Shown here: piece after piece, positions 42,222 to 50,895 of the stretch
Layout of the letters: each line of letters opens with the position of its first letter
Position numbering within the stretch: the first letter of the stretch is position 1
Assembly: GCA_903825565.1 (NCBI GenBank)
Contig: CAIKBD010000419.1
Location: 1-51,344, forward strand
Length of the DNA: 51,344 bases
Reading direction: 5' to 3'
Source of the DNA: an uncultured Anaerolineales bacterium
GTDB taxonomy: Bacteria > Chloroflexota > Anaerolineae > UBA4142
Program-made: the position numbers and the translations under genes
Notes under the pieces: model-generated
The model's database searches: none
What the model was told of the DNA's origin: nothing
Seen by the model: the letters and a program-made list of their open reading frames with translations, nothing else

Positions 42222-44552
42222 TTACGGGCGAATCTCGCCGCGATGATTCAGGCGTTCGAGTGCGGCGTACGTGCGCGTGAAGAAATTTTGCAACGGCGTG
42301 ATCATGCCCAGCCAAAGGCGCTGGCTCACACCCAAGCGCCATGCGCTTTGCCACGCGTGCCACGTGACGAGCAAGGCGGCGCGTTCCGGCGCGTCCAACG
42401 CGTGCGCGCTAAACCGTTCGCGCGTGTAAGTTGCGGCGACGGCTTCCGTCTCGGCGTGGGCTTGCGGCAAAACCCGGGCGATGGCGTGCGCGCGTTCGAG
42501 CGGCGTCGCATGTTTCGCGTCGCGCACACCCAGCCAGCGCGCGTGGTTCAACATTTCTTCGTAGATACGCGCGGCGGGCGTCCAGCGTTCCATCGTTTGA
42601 ATGTGTTGCCGGCGGCGCGCAATCAACACGGCGGCGATCAGCATGACGATGCCGGCGCCCGCGCCGAGCGCGAGGTCGCGTGGCGCAAACCACCAGACCG
42701 GCGCGAAATTGATCGCCGCGCCCGGCTCGATCTCTTCATCCCGGTCTGCCAATTCGCGCCGCCGCCGCCGTTCCGCCTCGGCGGCTTGCTCGAAAGCCGG
42801 ATCGTTGGGCGCGGCGGTCGGACGCTTGGGCCGTTCGAGCACGGGCCGACTGGCGGTCGGCTCAAATTCAACCCAGCCGAAATTGGGAAAGTACACTTCG
42901 ACCCAGGAATGGGCATTCGCTTCGACGACGCGGTACGCACCGTCGCGTAACTCGCCCGTCGTGTATCCGGAGACGACGCGTGCTGGCACGCCGACGAGGC
43001 GCGCCAGCACAACCATTGCCGACGCGTAGTAATTGCAGTACCCTTCGGGGCGTTCGAACAAGGTGTAATCCACGCCGTCGCGGTTCGCCGGCGGCGCGCT
43101 GACGTTTTCGTTGTACGTGATCGTGGCGCGCAAATAATTTTCCAGCGCCACGGCTTTGTCGTATGGGTTCGTCGCCGTGCGAGTGAGTTCTTGCGCCAGG
43201 TTGCGCACGCGGGCGGGCACCGCGTCCGGCAACGTCAAATAGTTGGCGACGATCCACGGCGCATACTCGGTCGCATCGCCGCGCAGTGAATCTTCGTCGG
43301 CGAAACTGATCGTCGAGACGACGGTGTACGTTTCGCCGCTCCGCAAGGGTTTGCGCGAGCGGAGCGCGGCGAGATCGAGCAGGCGCGCGTTGGACGCCGG
43401 GCGTCCCAGGGATGCCTCGGTGGGCAAACTAAAGCGGAGCGGCTGCGCCTGTGCGTACAGCAGATTCGGTTCGGGCGTGTACAACTTGATCGTTTGTGTG
43501 ACCTCGACGCGCAAAAAGCCGTAATCCAAATCCAGGCGTGCGTCGTTAGCACCCAGGTTCAGCGTGTCGAGGTGCGTGTTCTGCCAACCGCTGCCGGTGT
43601 ACTGATCGTACGTCGTCGCGCGCCAATACCGCGGCGCGATGGATTGCGCGTCCATCACCGCCGTTTGCCCCAAGCGAATCGGTCCGCCCATTGTGAGTGT
43701 GGCGTTGGCAAAGCCCGCGGAACCGGCGCGCGCGCTGGCGCGCAACGTGCTAAACCATCGACTAAAGTGATCTTCCAAGCCCTGCCACGTTTCTTGCAAG
43801 GGATCGAGCGCGGTAAACCACGTTGCGTTGGGCGCGCTCGCGGGAATGAACCACACGAGCGCGATTAGCAACAATGTGAACAGCGTGCCATACGTCATAA
43901 AATCGAAACTGATGTCGGCGGTATAGCCGACCGCCGCGCGGCGCCACGTAAATTCCAGCGCGCGTAAATTCATTCGCACGAGCAAGAGCAAGCCGGCGAG
44001 CAAGAACAGATCGAAATACAAACCGCTTTGCGGCGCGGCATAAAACAAGTTGAGCACAACCGCGATGCCGGTCGGCGCGAGTGCGCCCCAAACTTGATGT
44101 CGGCGATAAACGAACCACGCCGCGAAATAGCCGAGGAACCAGGTGAGAAACGTCAATTGGACGACAAAGATCAAGCCATCCGCGCCGGTGCCGCCGGTGG
44201 CAACCTGGATCAACCAGCGCCAAACCCGGATTCGCAGAAAGATGATCTTGTCCACGAGCGAAAAAGTATCCGGGAGCAGGGTGGTCAAGAGCAACGTGAC
44301 AATCGGCACGGCGATGACGGCGGCAAACATGTGAGCGATGCTACCGCGCACGCTTTTGAGTTTCGCCAAGGTATAGCCCAGGATCAATGCGCCCGTGCCT
44401 GCCCAGGGCAAAACGCCCAGCCCGTCGGTCCAGTCGGCGGAGATGATCGAGCCGGTCAAACTAAACATCAGCACGAACAACAGAATTGCTGTGCTGATCC
44501 CTTCGCTGATTTTGATCTCGGGACGCGGAAACGTTAGTGGGTTGGCACTCAC
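42222..44552 (-). CDS. Membrane-bound transglutaminase-like protein (TgpA-type)
   Basis: A 776-residue protein with several N-terminal transmembrane helices (about residues 15-220), an extracytoplasmic transglutaminase-like domain, a further helix near 640 and a cytoplasmic C-terminal tail (DUF4129-like). The catalytic residues are C506 in EGYCNYYAS and H548 in EANAHSWVEV; the third position reads FEPT with E564 where Asp is usual. This family is widespread, often with a MoxR ATPase and DUF58 gene, which are absent here; its role is poorly known. GTG 44552 is chosen because the promoter at 44588-44560 would put the first transcribed base at or beside it, giving a leaderless message; TTG 44600 lies upstream of that promoter. 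Confidence 0.8.
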   Translation of the reverse strand: MSANPLTFPRPEIKISEGISTAILLFVLMFSLTGSIISADWTDGLGVLPWAGTGALILGYTLAKLKSVRGSIAHMFAAVIAVPIVTLLLTTLLPDTFSLVDKIIFLRIRVWRWLIQVATGGTGADGLIFVVQLTFLTWFLGYFAAWFVYRRHQVWGALAPTGIAVVLNLFYAAPQSGLYFDLFLLAGLLLLVRMNLRALEFTWRRAAVGYTADISFDFMTYGTLFTLLLIALVWFIPASAPNATWFTALDPLQETWQGLEDHFSRWFSTLRASARAGSAGFANATLTMGGPIRLGQTAVMDAQSIAPRYWRATTYDQYTGSGWQNTHLDTLNLGANDARLDLDYGFLRVEVTQTIKLYTPEPNLLYAQAQPLRFSLPTEASLGRPASNARLLDLAALRSRKPLRSGETYTVVSTISFADEDSLRGDATEYAPWIVANYLTLPDAVPARVRNLAQELTRTATNPYDKAVALENYLRATITYNENVSAPPANRDGVDYTLFERPEGYCNYYASAMVVLARLVGVPARVVSGYTTGELRDGAYRVVEANAHSWVEVYFPNFGWVEFEPTASRPVLERPKRPTAAPNDPAFEQAAEAERRRRRELADRDEEIEPGAAINFAPVWWFAPRDLALGAGAGIVMLIAAVLIARRRQHIQTMERWTPAARIYEEMLNHARWLGVRDAKHATPLERAHAIARVLPQAHAETEAVAATYTRERFSAHALDAPERAALLVTWHAWQSAWRLGVSQRLWLGMITPLQNFFTRTYAALERLNHRGEIRP

Positions 44553-44559
44553 AGAACGT

Positions 44560-44588
44560 AGATTAGCACTGCGTTCCGAATTTGTCAA
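44560..44588 (-). promoter_or_regulatory. Promoter of the transglutaminase-like gene
   Basis: On the minus strand TTGACA (44588-44583) and TAATCT (44565-44560) are separated by exactly 17 bases. The expected start of transcription is near 44552, which is also a GTG codon of the gene, so translation is probably leaderless. Confidence 0.65.
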
Positions 44589-44600
44589 CGCACCGCGCAA

Positions 44601-44628
44601 TTGACAGGTCGCAAATTCGTGATAGGAT
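44601..44628 (+). promoter_or_regulatory. Promoter of the aminotransferase gene
   Basis: TTGACA (44601-44606) is followed after 16 bases by TAGGAT (44623-44628). The two divergent -35 boxes (44583-44588 and 44601-44606) are only 12 bases apart. Transcription would begin after the ATG at 44629, which favours the ATG at 44692 as the real start. Confidence 0.55.
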
Positions 44629-44691
44629 ATGCCGCGAACCGAGCGCCGCCCGTTGAGCGCGCCGGTTCAGTTTGGGGAGGCAAGCGAAGAA

Positions 44692-46071
44692 ATGACTGAA
44701 GCAACCATGGACGCGTTCCTAGAAACGATCCGGCGCGAATGTGCGGCGCGCTGGGTGCAACGTGTGCTCACCGGTGCGGTGCCGCCGATTCGCGGGATGG
44801 CGCGCTTGACGCGCGAGGCGCGCGACCTCGCGTTCGCCGAGTGTGCGCGGCGCGGCTTGGCGCGTGCGGAGGCGGAACGCGTCGTGGCGGCGGGCATCAT
44901 AGATCGCACGATTGGCGATGTGGATGTACGCGCCGTGACCGAACCTGGGTTTACCGATCTCGCGGAAGAGTTGGGCGTGATTATTCCCGGCGAAAATGCG
45001 ACCGGCGGCGACCAGTACCGGCGAATGCACGCGCGGATGCGGGAGTTGGAACTCGAACTGCTCCAGCAACGCGGCTTTGATCTGCGGATGTACGATATTT
45101 ACGGCGTCGGCAATCCGCGTTTGCGCGAACAACTCCGCGACCGCATGATTGCCGATTACGGCTTGGAATTTCCCATCGAGCAAATTTTCGTCAGTCTCGG
45201 CGGCATTCACTCGATGGACCGCGCGATCCGCATGTTACGCAAGTATTTCGCCGATCGCGGCAAGCCCTGTGTGTTCGGCTTTCCGGCGCCGGGTTGGGCG
45301 GTTGCCAAGTGGCAAGCCGAGGTGACGAACCTGCCGGTGTGCTTGATCACAACCCGGGAAGACGCCGATTACAAGTTGACGCCGCACCAATTGACGCAAC
45401 TCTTCGCCGACGTGCCCGATCTGCGCGTGCTGTACCTGGCGATCACCAACAACCCGACGGCGTACTCGTACACGCCGGACGAATTGACGCAACTCGCCGC
45501 AGTCATTGCGACGCGCCCCGACGTGATGGTGTTGGCGGACTTGGCGTACATCGGCACGGCGGAGCCAGCGATGGACAAGGCGCGGATGCAAGTGTTCAAA
45601 GATTGTAACTTGATCGCGCAGACGATTTTCATCAGCAGTTTGTCCAAAGTGATGACGCTCACCGGCGACCGCTTCGGCTGGGCTTCATTCGGCACGCGCG
45701 AAATCGCGGATTTGATGTCGCTCGGCTGGAACAACTTTTCCGCCGGCTTGCCGCGCGAGTGGCAGTTGAGTTTTATGACGTACCTCGAACTTTATGAAAC
45801 GCATCCCGAATTGGGCGCGAAGATTCGCGCGCTGTACACGCTGCGCCGACAAAAACTCATCGCGCAGTTGCACGCGTTGAACCAGACGCACGACGTTTTC
45901 ATCGAAATTGGGCGCGATGAAGGCGGCGGCATTTACAATTGGAGCAAGCTTCAGCCCGGCGAAACTGTCTTTTCGCTGTTTGAAAAAACGGGGCTTGCCG
46001 GTGTGCCCGGCTCGGCGTTTGGCTACAGCGACAAGTTCGTGCGCTTTTCGGTCGGCATCGTCCCGCCGTAA
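44692..46071 (+). CDS. PLP-dependent aminotransferase, class I/II
   Basis: A 459-residue fold-type I aminotransferase. The PLP lysine is K319 in SSLSKVMTLTGDRFG. The substrate-binding and cofactor-binding landmarks NNPTAYSYTPDEL and VLADLAYIGT are present, and the first part has YGVGNPRLREQLRDRM, resembling aspartate/alanine aminotransferase types. A helical N-terminal extension of about 75 residues before the core is longer than in typical aspartate aminotransferases. ATG 44692 is preferred over 44629 because GGGGAGG lies 11 bases upstream and the promoter ends beyond 44629. The substrate is unknown. Confidence 0.85.
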   Translation: MTEATMDAFLETIRRECAARWVQRVLTGAVPPIRGMARLTREARDLAFAECARRGLARAEAERVVAAGIIDRTIGDVDVRAVTEPGFTDLAEELGVIIPGENATGGDQYRRMHARMRELELELLQQRGFDLRMYDIYGVGNPRLREQLRDRMIADYGLEFPIEQIFVSLGGIHSMDRAIRMLRKYFADRGKPCVFGFPAPGWAVAKWQAEVTNLPVCLITTREDADYKLTPHQLTQLFADVPDLRVLYLAITNNPTAYSYTPDELTQLAAVIATRPDVMVLADLAYIGTAEPAMDKARMQVFKDCNLIAQTIFISSLSKVMTLTGDRFGWASFGTREIADLMSLGWNNFSAGLPREWQLSFMTYLELYETHPELGAKIRALYTLRRQKLIAQLHALNQTHDVFIEIGRDEGGGIYNWSKLQPGETVFSLFEKTGLAGVPGSAFGYSDKFVRFSVGIVPP

Positions 46072-46091
46072 AATTTTCGTGATGATTGCGG

Positions 46092-48680
46092 ATGACTCCT
46101 CTTCGCCAGCAGTACCTCCAAATCAAAAGACAATTTCCCGATACCATCGTGATGTTTCGGCTCGGCGATTTTTACGAAACGTTTGACGACGATGCCAAGA
46201 CGGTGGCGAGTGTGTGCAATATCGTGCTGACCGGGCGCGATATGGGCACGGGCAATCGCGTGCCGCTCGCCGGCGTGCCGTACCACGCTGTCGAAACGTA
46301 CCTGGCGAAATTGATCCAGGCGGGCCACAAGGTTGCCATCGTCGAGCAGACCGAGTCCGCCGAAACCAAAGCGCCGGGACGCGCGTTGATGTCGCGCGAT
46401 GTGGCGCGCGTCGTTACGCCCGGCACGGTCGTCGAGCCGAACCTGCTCGAAGAGAAACGCCCAAACTATCTCGCCGCGCTCGTCGCGGATGCCGCGCACG
46501 CCGGGATCGCTTACGCCGACATCACGACCGGCGTGTTCGCCGCGACCCAGGTGCCGGTGAACGAGGCGCGGCAAGAGTTGGAGCGGTTGAGTCCCGCCGA
46601 GTTGCTGGTGGATGAGAGAGAAGTTAGAGATTGGAAATTGGAGGTCAAGAATTTCCAATTTCCAATTTCCAATTTCCAATCTCCCGATTTAGATTCCGCG
46701 CAGCGCACGCTCCGCGATCATTTTCGCGTCGCCGCGCTCGACGGCTTTGGCGTGAGCGGCTTGCCCGGGGCGACGCGCGCCGCGGGTGCAATCCTCCAGT
46801 ACTTGCAAGACAATCAAAAAGCCGCGCTCGCGCAACTCACGACGCTCAAAACGTACTCGACGCACGCGTTTATGACGCTCGACCCGGCGACGCGCCGCAA
46901 CCTGGAACTCGTCGCGACGATTCGCGGCGGCGCGGTCAAGGGTTCGTTGCTCGGCGTGCTCGACGAAACGCGCACGGCGATGGGCGCGCGCTTGCTCCGC
47001 GAGTGGATCACCCAGCCGTTGCTCGATCTTGCGGCGCTGACGGCGCGGCTCGATCACGTCGAAGCGTTTTACGGCGACACGGCACGCCGCGAAACGTTGC
47101 GTGGCTTGCTCAAGCACGTCAACGATCTCGAACGCCTGACGAATCGCGTGGTGCAAGGCATTGCCACGCCGCGCGACGTGATGGCGATTCGCGTGTCGTT
47201 GGAGACCGTCCCCAAAGTGATCGCGTTGATTTTCGCAGAGGAGCAAGGGAGCAAGGGAGCGGGGGAGCCATTCGCCATTCGCCATTCGCCATTCGCCATT
47301 GACCCGTGCCCCGACCTCGTGAATTTAATTTCGCGCGCGCTCGTGCCCGAACCGCCGGCGAATCTCAACAACGGCGGTGTGATCGCGCCGGGCTATTCGG
47401 CGGAATTGGACGGGATCGCCGGCGCGTCGCGCAACGCCAAAGACTGGGTCGCCAACCTCGAACGCAAAGAACGCGAGCGCACCGGCATCCGCTCGCTCAA
47501 GGTCGGCTACAACAAAGTGTTCGGCTATTACATCGAGGTCACGACATCGAACCTGGCGCAGGTTCCGCCGGAATATATTCGCAAGCAAACGCTCGTCAAC
47601 GCCGAGCGGTTCATTACGCCGGATTTGAAAGAGTACGAGAGTTTGATCCTCAACGCGGAGGAACGGATCGTCGAGTTGGAGACGACGCTGTTCAAGGAAA
47701 TTGGCGCGCAGATCGCCGGCGCGGCGCGCCGTTTGCTGACGACTGCGCGCACGCTCGCAGAGTTGGATGTGTACGCGGCGCTTGCCGAAGTGGCGGTGCG
47801 TTACCGCTATGTGCGCCCGTGCCTCGACAACGCCGACGCGATCCAGATCACCGCCGGGCGGCACCCGGTCGTCGAACTGACCCTGCGCGACGAGCCGTTT
47901 GTGCCGAACGACACGCAATTGGCGCGCGCCGAAGCGGTGCATCTCATCACGGGACCCAATATGAGCGGCAAGTCCACGTATCTGCGCCAGGTCGCGCTCA
48001 TTACGTTGATGGCGCAGATCGGTTCGTTCGTGCCGGCGGAGCGCGCGACGATTGGTTTGGTGGATCGCATTTTCACGCGCATTGGCGCGCAAGACGAAAT
48101 CAGCGCGGGGCAATCCACGTTCATGGTCGAGATGGTCGAGGCGGCGAACATTTTGACACATGCGACGCCCCAGAGTTTGATCATCCTCGACGAGATCGGG
48201 CGCGGCACGAGTACCTACGACGGCATTGCGATTGCGCGTGCGCTGGTCGAGCACATTCACAATCATCCGAATCTGGGAACGAAAACCTTGTTCGCCACGC
48301 ACTATCACGAATTGATCGCGCTGGAAGAATATCTCCCGCGCGTTCGCAACTATAACGTGGCGGTACTTGAGCAAGCCGGGCGCGTCGTGTTCTTGCACAA
48401 GATCGTGCGCGGCGGCGCGGACAAGTCGTATGGCATCCACGTCGCACAACTCGCCGGCATTCCGAAAGCCGTGGTGCATCGCGCGGAACAAGTGCTCCAG
48501 GAATTGGAGACCCAGCACGAAACGCCTGCCGCGCGCGCCGGCGTTGGCGTGCAACTCACGCTGTTCGCGGCGAGTGATCCCTTGCGCGATGAACTTGTCG
48601 GACTCGACGTGTTATCGCTCTCGCCGCTCGAAGCGTTGAACAAATTGTTTGAACTCGCGGAAAAAGCGAAAAAGAAATAA
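46092..48680 (+). CDS. mutS: DNA mismatch repair protein MutS
   Basis: An 862-residue MutS that recognises mispairs. The N-terminal mismatch-recognition loop is MFRLGDFYETF. The ATPase has Walker A GPNMSGKST (621-629) and the helix-turn-helix-linked LIILDEIGRGTSTYDGIAIA, and the protein ends in a helical C-terminal region. The ATG at 46092 is chosen over a TTG two codons earlier. Two foreign-looking segments of heptamer or octamer repeats lie inside the reading frame, at about residues 179-197 (FQFPISNFQ) and 383-403 (HSPFAIRHSPFAI), without breaking it. No mutL is in the window. The inserts fall between core motifs and function is probably kept. Confidence 0.95.
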   Translation: MTPLRQQYLQIKRQFPDTIVMFRLGDFYETFDDDAKTVASVCNIVLTGRDMGTGNRVPLAGVPYHAVETYLAKLIQAGHKVAIVEQTESAETKAPGRALMSRDVARVVTPGTVVEPNLLEEKRPNYLAALVADAAHAGIAYADITTGVFAATQVPVNEARQELERLSPAELLVDEREVRDWKLEVKNFQFPISNFQSPDLDSAQRTLRDHFRVAALDGFGVSGLPGATRAAGAILQYLQDNQKAALAQLTTLKTYSTHAFMTLDPATRRNLELVATIRGGAVKGSLLGVLDETRTAMGARLLREWITQPLLDLAALTARLDHVEAFYGDTARRETLRGLLKHVNDLERLTNRVVQGIATPRDVMAIRVSLETVPKVIALIFAEEQGSKGAGEPFAIRHSPFAIDPCPDLVNLISRALVPEPPANLNNGGVIAPGYSAELDGIAGASRNAKDWVANLERKERERTGIRSLKVGYNKVFGYYIEVTTSNLAQVPPEYIRKQTLVNAERFITPDLKEYESLILNAEERIVELETTLFKEIGAQIAGAARRLLTTARTLAELDVYAALAEVAVRYRYVRPCLDNADAIQITAGRHPVVELTLRDEPFVPNDTQLARAEAVHLITGPNMSGKSTYLRQVALITLMAQIGSFVPAERATIGLVDRIFTRIGAQDEISAGQSTFMVEMVEAANILTHATPQSLIILDEIGRGTSTYDGIAIARALVEHIHNHPNLGTKTLFATHYHELIALEEYLPRVRNYNVAVLEQAGRVVFLHKIVRGGADKSYGIHVAQLAGIPKAVVHRAEQVLQELETQHETPAARAGVGVQLTLFAASDPLRDELVGLDVLSLSPLEALNKLFELAEKAKKK
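46627..46683. repeat. Heptamer palindrome inside mutS, first
   Basis: GAGATTGGAAATTGGA (46627-46642) and TCCAATTTCCAATCTC (46668-46683) are perfect reverse complements. Between them are tandem ATTTCCA heptamers. The array is translated as part of mutS. Confidence 0.9.
47240..47300. repeat. Octamer and heptamer arrays inside mutS, second
   Basis: GGAGCAAG is repeated twice and then degenerates (47240-47268). It is followed by four CCATTCG heptamers and a partial fifth (47268-47300). It is translated in frame, giving a seven-residue periodic stretch. Confidence 0.9.
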
Positions 48681-48701
48681 TCGCATTCAAAGGAGTTTGC
48701 T

Positions 48702-49826
48702 ATGGCGCGGTTTGCAGTTTATGTGCGGGGCTTGATTTTGCTCGCGTTGCTGGTCTTGATCCCAGGTTGCGCCGGAGCCAGCAAGCCGATGGTGGTCATT
48801 ACTTCACCGCCGAGCGGCAGTCAGTTTCGGGAGGGCGAAGACGTTGCGCTGCAATCCACTTCGACGGATGCAACCGGCGTGACGCGCGTCGAGTTGATCG
48901 TGGATGGCAGTGTCACGCGCGTTGATCCTTCGCCGACCGCGCAAGGCACGCCCAACTTTGCGTTGACGCAAGCGTGGAAAGCGACGCCGGGCACGCACAC
49001 GTTGCTGGTGCGCGCGTACAACGTCAAGGGCGAAGTGAGCGATCCCGTCGCCATTTCGATCACCGTCGTGGCGGGCGCCGTCGCCAAGCCGACCGCGCCG
49101 CCGACAGCCGTCGCGCAACCCACTGCCTTGCCGCAACCGTCGCCGGTGCCGGCGGGCGCGTGCGTGGACGACGCGTCCTTCGCGGTGGATGTGACGATTC
49201 CCGATGGCACAGTGATTCCGGCGGGGCAGACGTTTAACAAAGTGTGGCGGCTGACGAATAACGGAACGTGCGCGTGGGGCGCGGGCTATCAATTCGTTTT
49301 TGTTGGCGGCGAATCCATGTCGCGCACAAACATCATCGCGGTACCGGCAACGTCGCCCGGCGGCACCGCGGATTTGCTCGTGGCGATGACCGCGCCCGCT
49401 GCGCCCGGCTCGCACACCGGCTTGTGGCGTTTGCGGAACGCGAGCGGCGCGGCGTTCGGCGTCCAAGTTTCTGCCAAGATCACCGTGCCTACGCCGGCGC
49501 AACCGACCGCGCCGCCCGCCGCGCCCACGGCGACGCCGGCGCCGGCGGGTTGTGCCGGCGCGCCGCGCATTGACTCGTTTAGCGCGTCGCAAACGACGTT
49601 GAGCGCGCCCGGCAATGTGACGCTCAACTGGGGCTTGGTGATCAACGCGGATGCGGTGGAAATTGATAACGACCTGGGTGGCGTTGCCACGCCCGGCTCG
49701 CGCACCGTCGCGATCAATCAAACGACGACATTCACGATGACTGCGCGTTGCGGCGCGAATGTCAAAACGGCACAGGTGACGATCACCATCGTCCCGCCAA
49801 CGGCGACGCCGACAAAGACGCCCTAG
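48702..49826 (+). CDS. Lipoprotein with Ig-like and NBR1-type domains
   Basis: A 374-residue exported protein. The signal peptide ends in a lipobox, LIPGC (residue 23). A first Ig-like domain covers about residues 30-125 (VVITSPPSGSQF). A Pro/Ala linker leads to an NBR1 four-tryptophan-like domain (about 155-265) containing FNKVWRLTNNGTCAWGAGY and GLWRLRNASGAAFG. A second linker and a third Ig-like domain (about 285-365, NVTLNWGLVINADAVEI) follow, ending in a TPTKTP tail. The NBR1 domain is best known from eukaryotic autophagy receptors but is common in Chloroflexota lipoproteins; its bacterial role is unknown. AAAGGAG precedes the ATG, 21 bases after mutS. Confidence 0.85.
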   Translation: MARFAVYVRGLILLALLVLIPGCAGASKPMVVITSPPSGSQFREGEDVALQSTSTDATGVTRVELIVDGSVTRVDPSPTAQGTPNFALTQAWKATPGTHTLLVRAYNVKGEVSDPVAISITVVAGAVAKPTAPPTAVAQPTALPQPSPVPAGACVDDASFAVDVTIPDGTVIPAGQTFNKVWRLTNNGTCAWGAGYQFVFVGGESMSRTNIIAVPATSPGGTADLLVAMTAPAAPGSHTGLWRLRNASGAAFGVQVSAKITVPTPAQPTAPPAAPTATPAPAGCAGAPRIDSFSASQTTLSAPGNVTLNWGLVINADAVEIDNDLGGVATPGSRTVAINQTTTFTMTARCGANVKTAQVTITIVPPTATPTKTP

Positions 49827-49872
49827 CCGGCGTACCGAGAGAGTGCACTGCCAGACGTACCGAAGAAAAAAG

Positions 49873-49901
49873 ACCCGCTGGGTTTGGCGAACCCAGCGGG
49901 T
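49873..49901. terminator. Terminator between lipoprotein gene and sppA
   Basis: ACCCGCTGGGTT (49873-49884) and AACCCAGCGGGT (49890-49901) form a perfect 12-bp stem with a 5-base loop, followed on the plus strand by TTGATTTT and preceded by an A-rich run. It can serve both the plus-strand lipoprotein gene and the converging sppA. Confidence 0.85.
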
Positions 49902-49907
49902 TTGATT

Positions 49908-50861
49908 TTACGGCGCGACGTACAGGTACATCAAGCGCCCCATCTGGCGCGCCGAAAACAAATCCAACAAATTTTTCGTGCCGAGGTTTTGCCCAACGGC
50001 AGAACTGAGCGAACCGAACAAGCCCTGCGTGGGGCGATACTTGATCGTGCGCGGCTTGCCCGGAATGTTGCCGGCTTTGCCCGCGGCAGCAACCGCCGCC
50101 TCGAGATTGCCGATCTCGTCGGCGAGACCTAGCTCCTTGGCTTGCTTGCCGGAATACACGCTCCCGTCCGCCAGTTTCTTGACCTTGTCCTTGTCCAGCT
50201 TGCGACCCGCCGCGACGATGCTAACGAAATCTTCGTATGCTTCGTCAATCTGCTTTTGCCAGTTCACGCGTTCTTCCGGGCTGAGATCGCGAAAGCCGTA
50301 ACTCTCGTCCTTGTGCGGGCCACTCTTGATCACGACCATCTTGACGCCGAGTTTGTCGGTCAAGCCCTCGATGTTGGTCAACACGCTGATCACGCCGATA
50401 CTGCCGGTGATGGTGGCGGGATGCACGTAAATCTTGTCCGCACCGGCGGAAATATAATATCCGCCCGACGCCGAGATTTCGCCAAAGGAGGCGATGACCG
50501 GTTTACCTTTTTTTTGCGTCGCCATCACCTCGTCGTAAATTTCTTGCGACGCCACCACGCTCCCGCCCGGACTTTCCACGCGCAACACGATGGCTTTGAC
50601 GGCGGAATCTTTTTGCGCTTTGCGAAGATACTCGATGATCGTTTCCGAGTACGCCGCGTCCGCGGCAGAAAAATCGGAGAGGGGCGCGCCCATGACGATG
50701 GGACCCTCGACGTAGATCACGCCGACCGCGTCGCCGATTTCGAGTGGGTTGTTTTCAATCGCCGTGAGTGCAGCGAGACCGAAAATGCCGATGCACGCCA
50801 GCGCACAGCACGCGCTGATGACTAACACGCCTGTCACAAACAGCAAGCCCCGCGATTTCAT
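49908..50861 (-). CDS. sppA: Signal peptide peptidase SppA
   Basis: A 317-residue membrane serine protease of the short SppA (S49) type, which degrades cleaved signal peptides. An N-terminal transmembrane helix (about residues 5-30) precedes VIYVEGPIVMG. VLRVESPGGSVVASQEIY and ISASGGYYISAGADKIYVHPATITGSIGVI carry the conserved Ser/Lys region. The start at 50861 (MKSRGLLFVT) has GGAGGAG on the minus strand; the in-frame codon at 50903 would add 14 residues ahead of the signal helix and overlap tyrS. It follows tyrS by 34 bases and is probably co-transcribed with it. Confidence 0.93.
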   Translation of the reverse strand: MKSRGLLFVTGVLVISACCALACIGIFGLAALTAIENNPLEIGDAVGVIYVEGPIVMGAPLSDFSAADAAYSETIIEYLRKAQKDSAVKAIVLRVESPGGSVVASQEIYDEVMATQKKGKPVIASFGEISASGGYYISAGADKIYVHPATITGSIGVISVLTNIEGLTDKLGVKMVVIKSGPHKDESYGFRDLSPEERVNWQKQIDEAYEDFVSIVAAGRKLDKDKVKKLADGSVYSGKQAKELGLADEIGNLEAAVAAAGKAGNIPGKPRTIKYRPTQGLFGSLSSAVGQNLGTKNLLDLFSARQMGRLMYLYVAP

Positions 50862-50895
50862 CGTCTCCTCCGAACGGCAGACAACTCGCCCGCCG

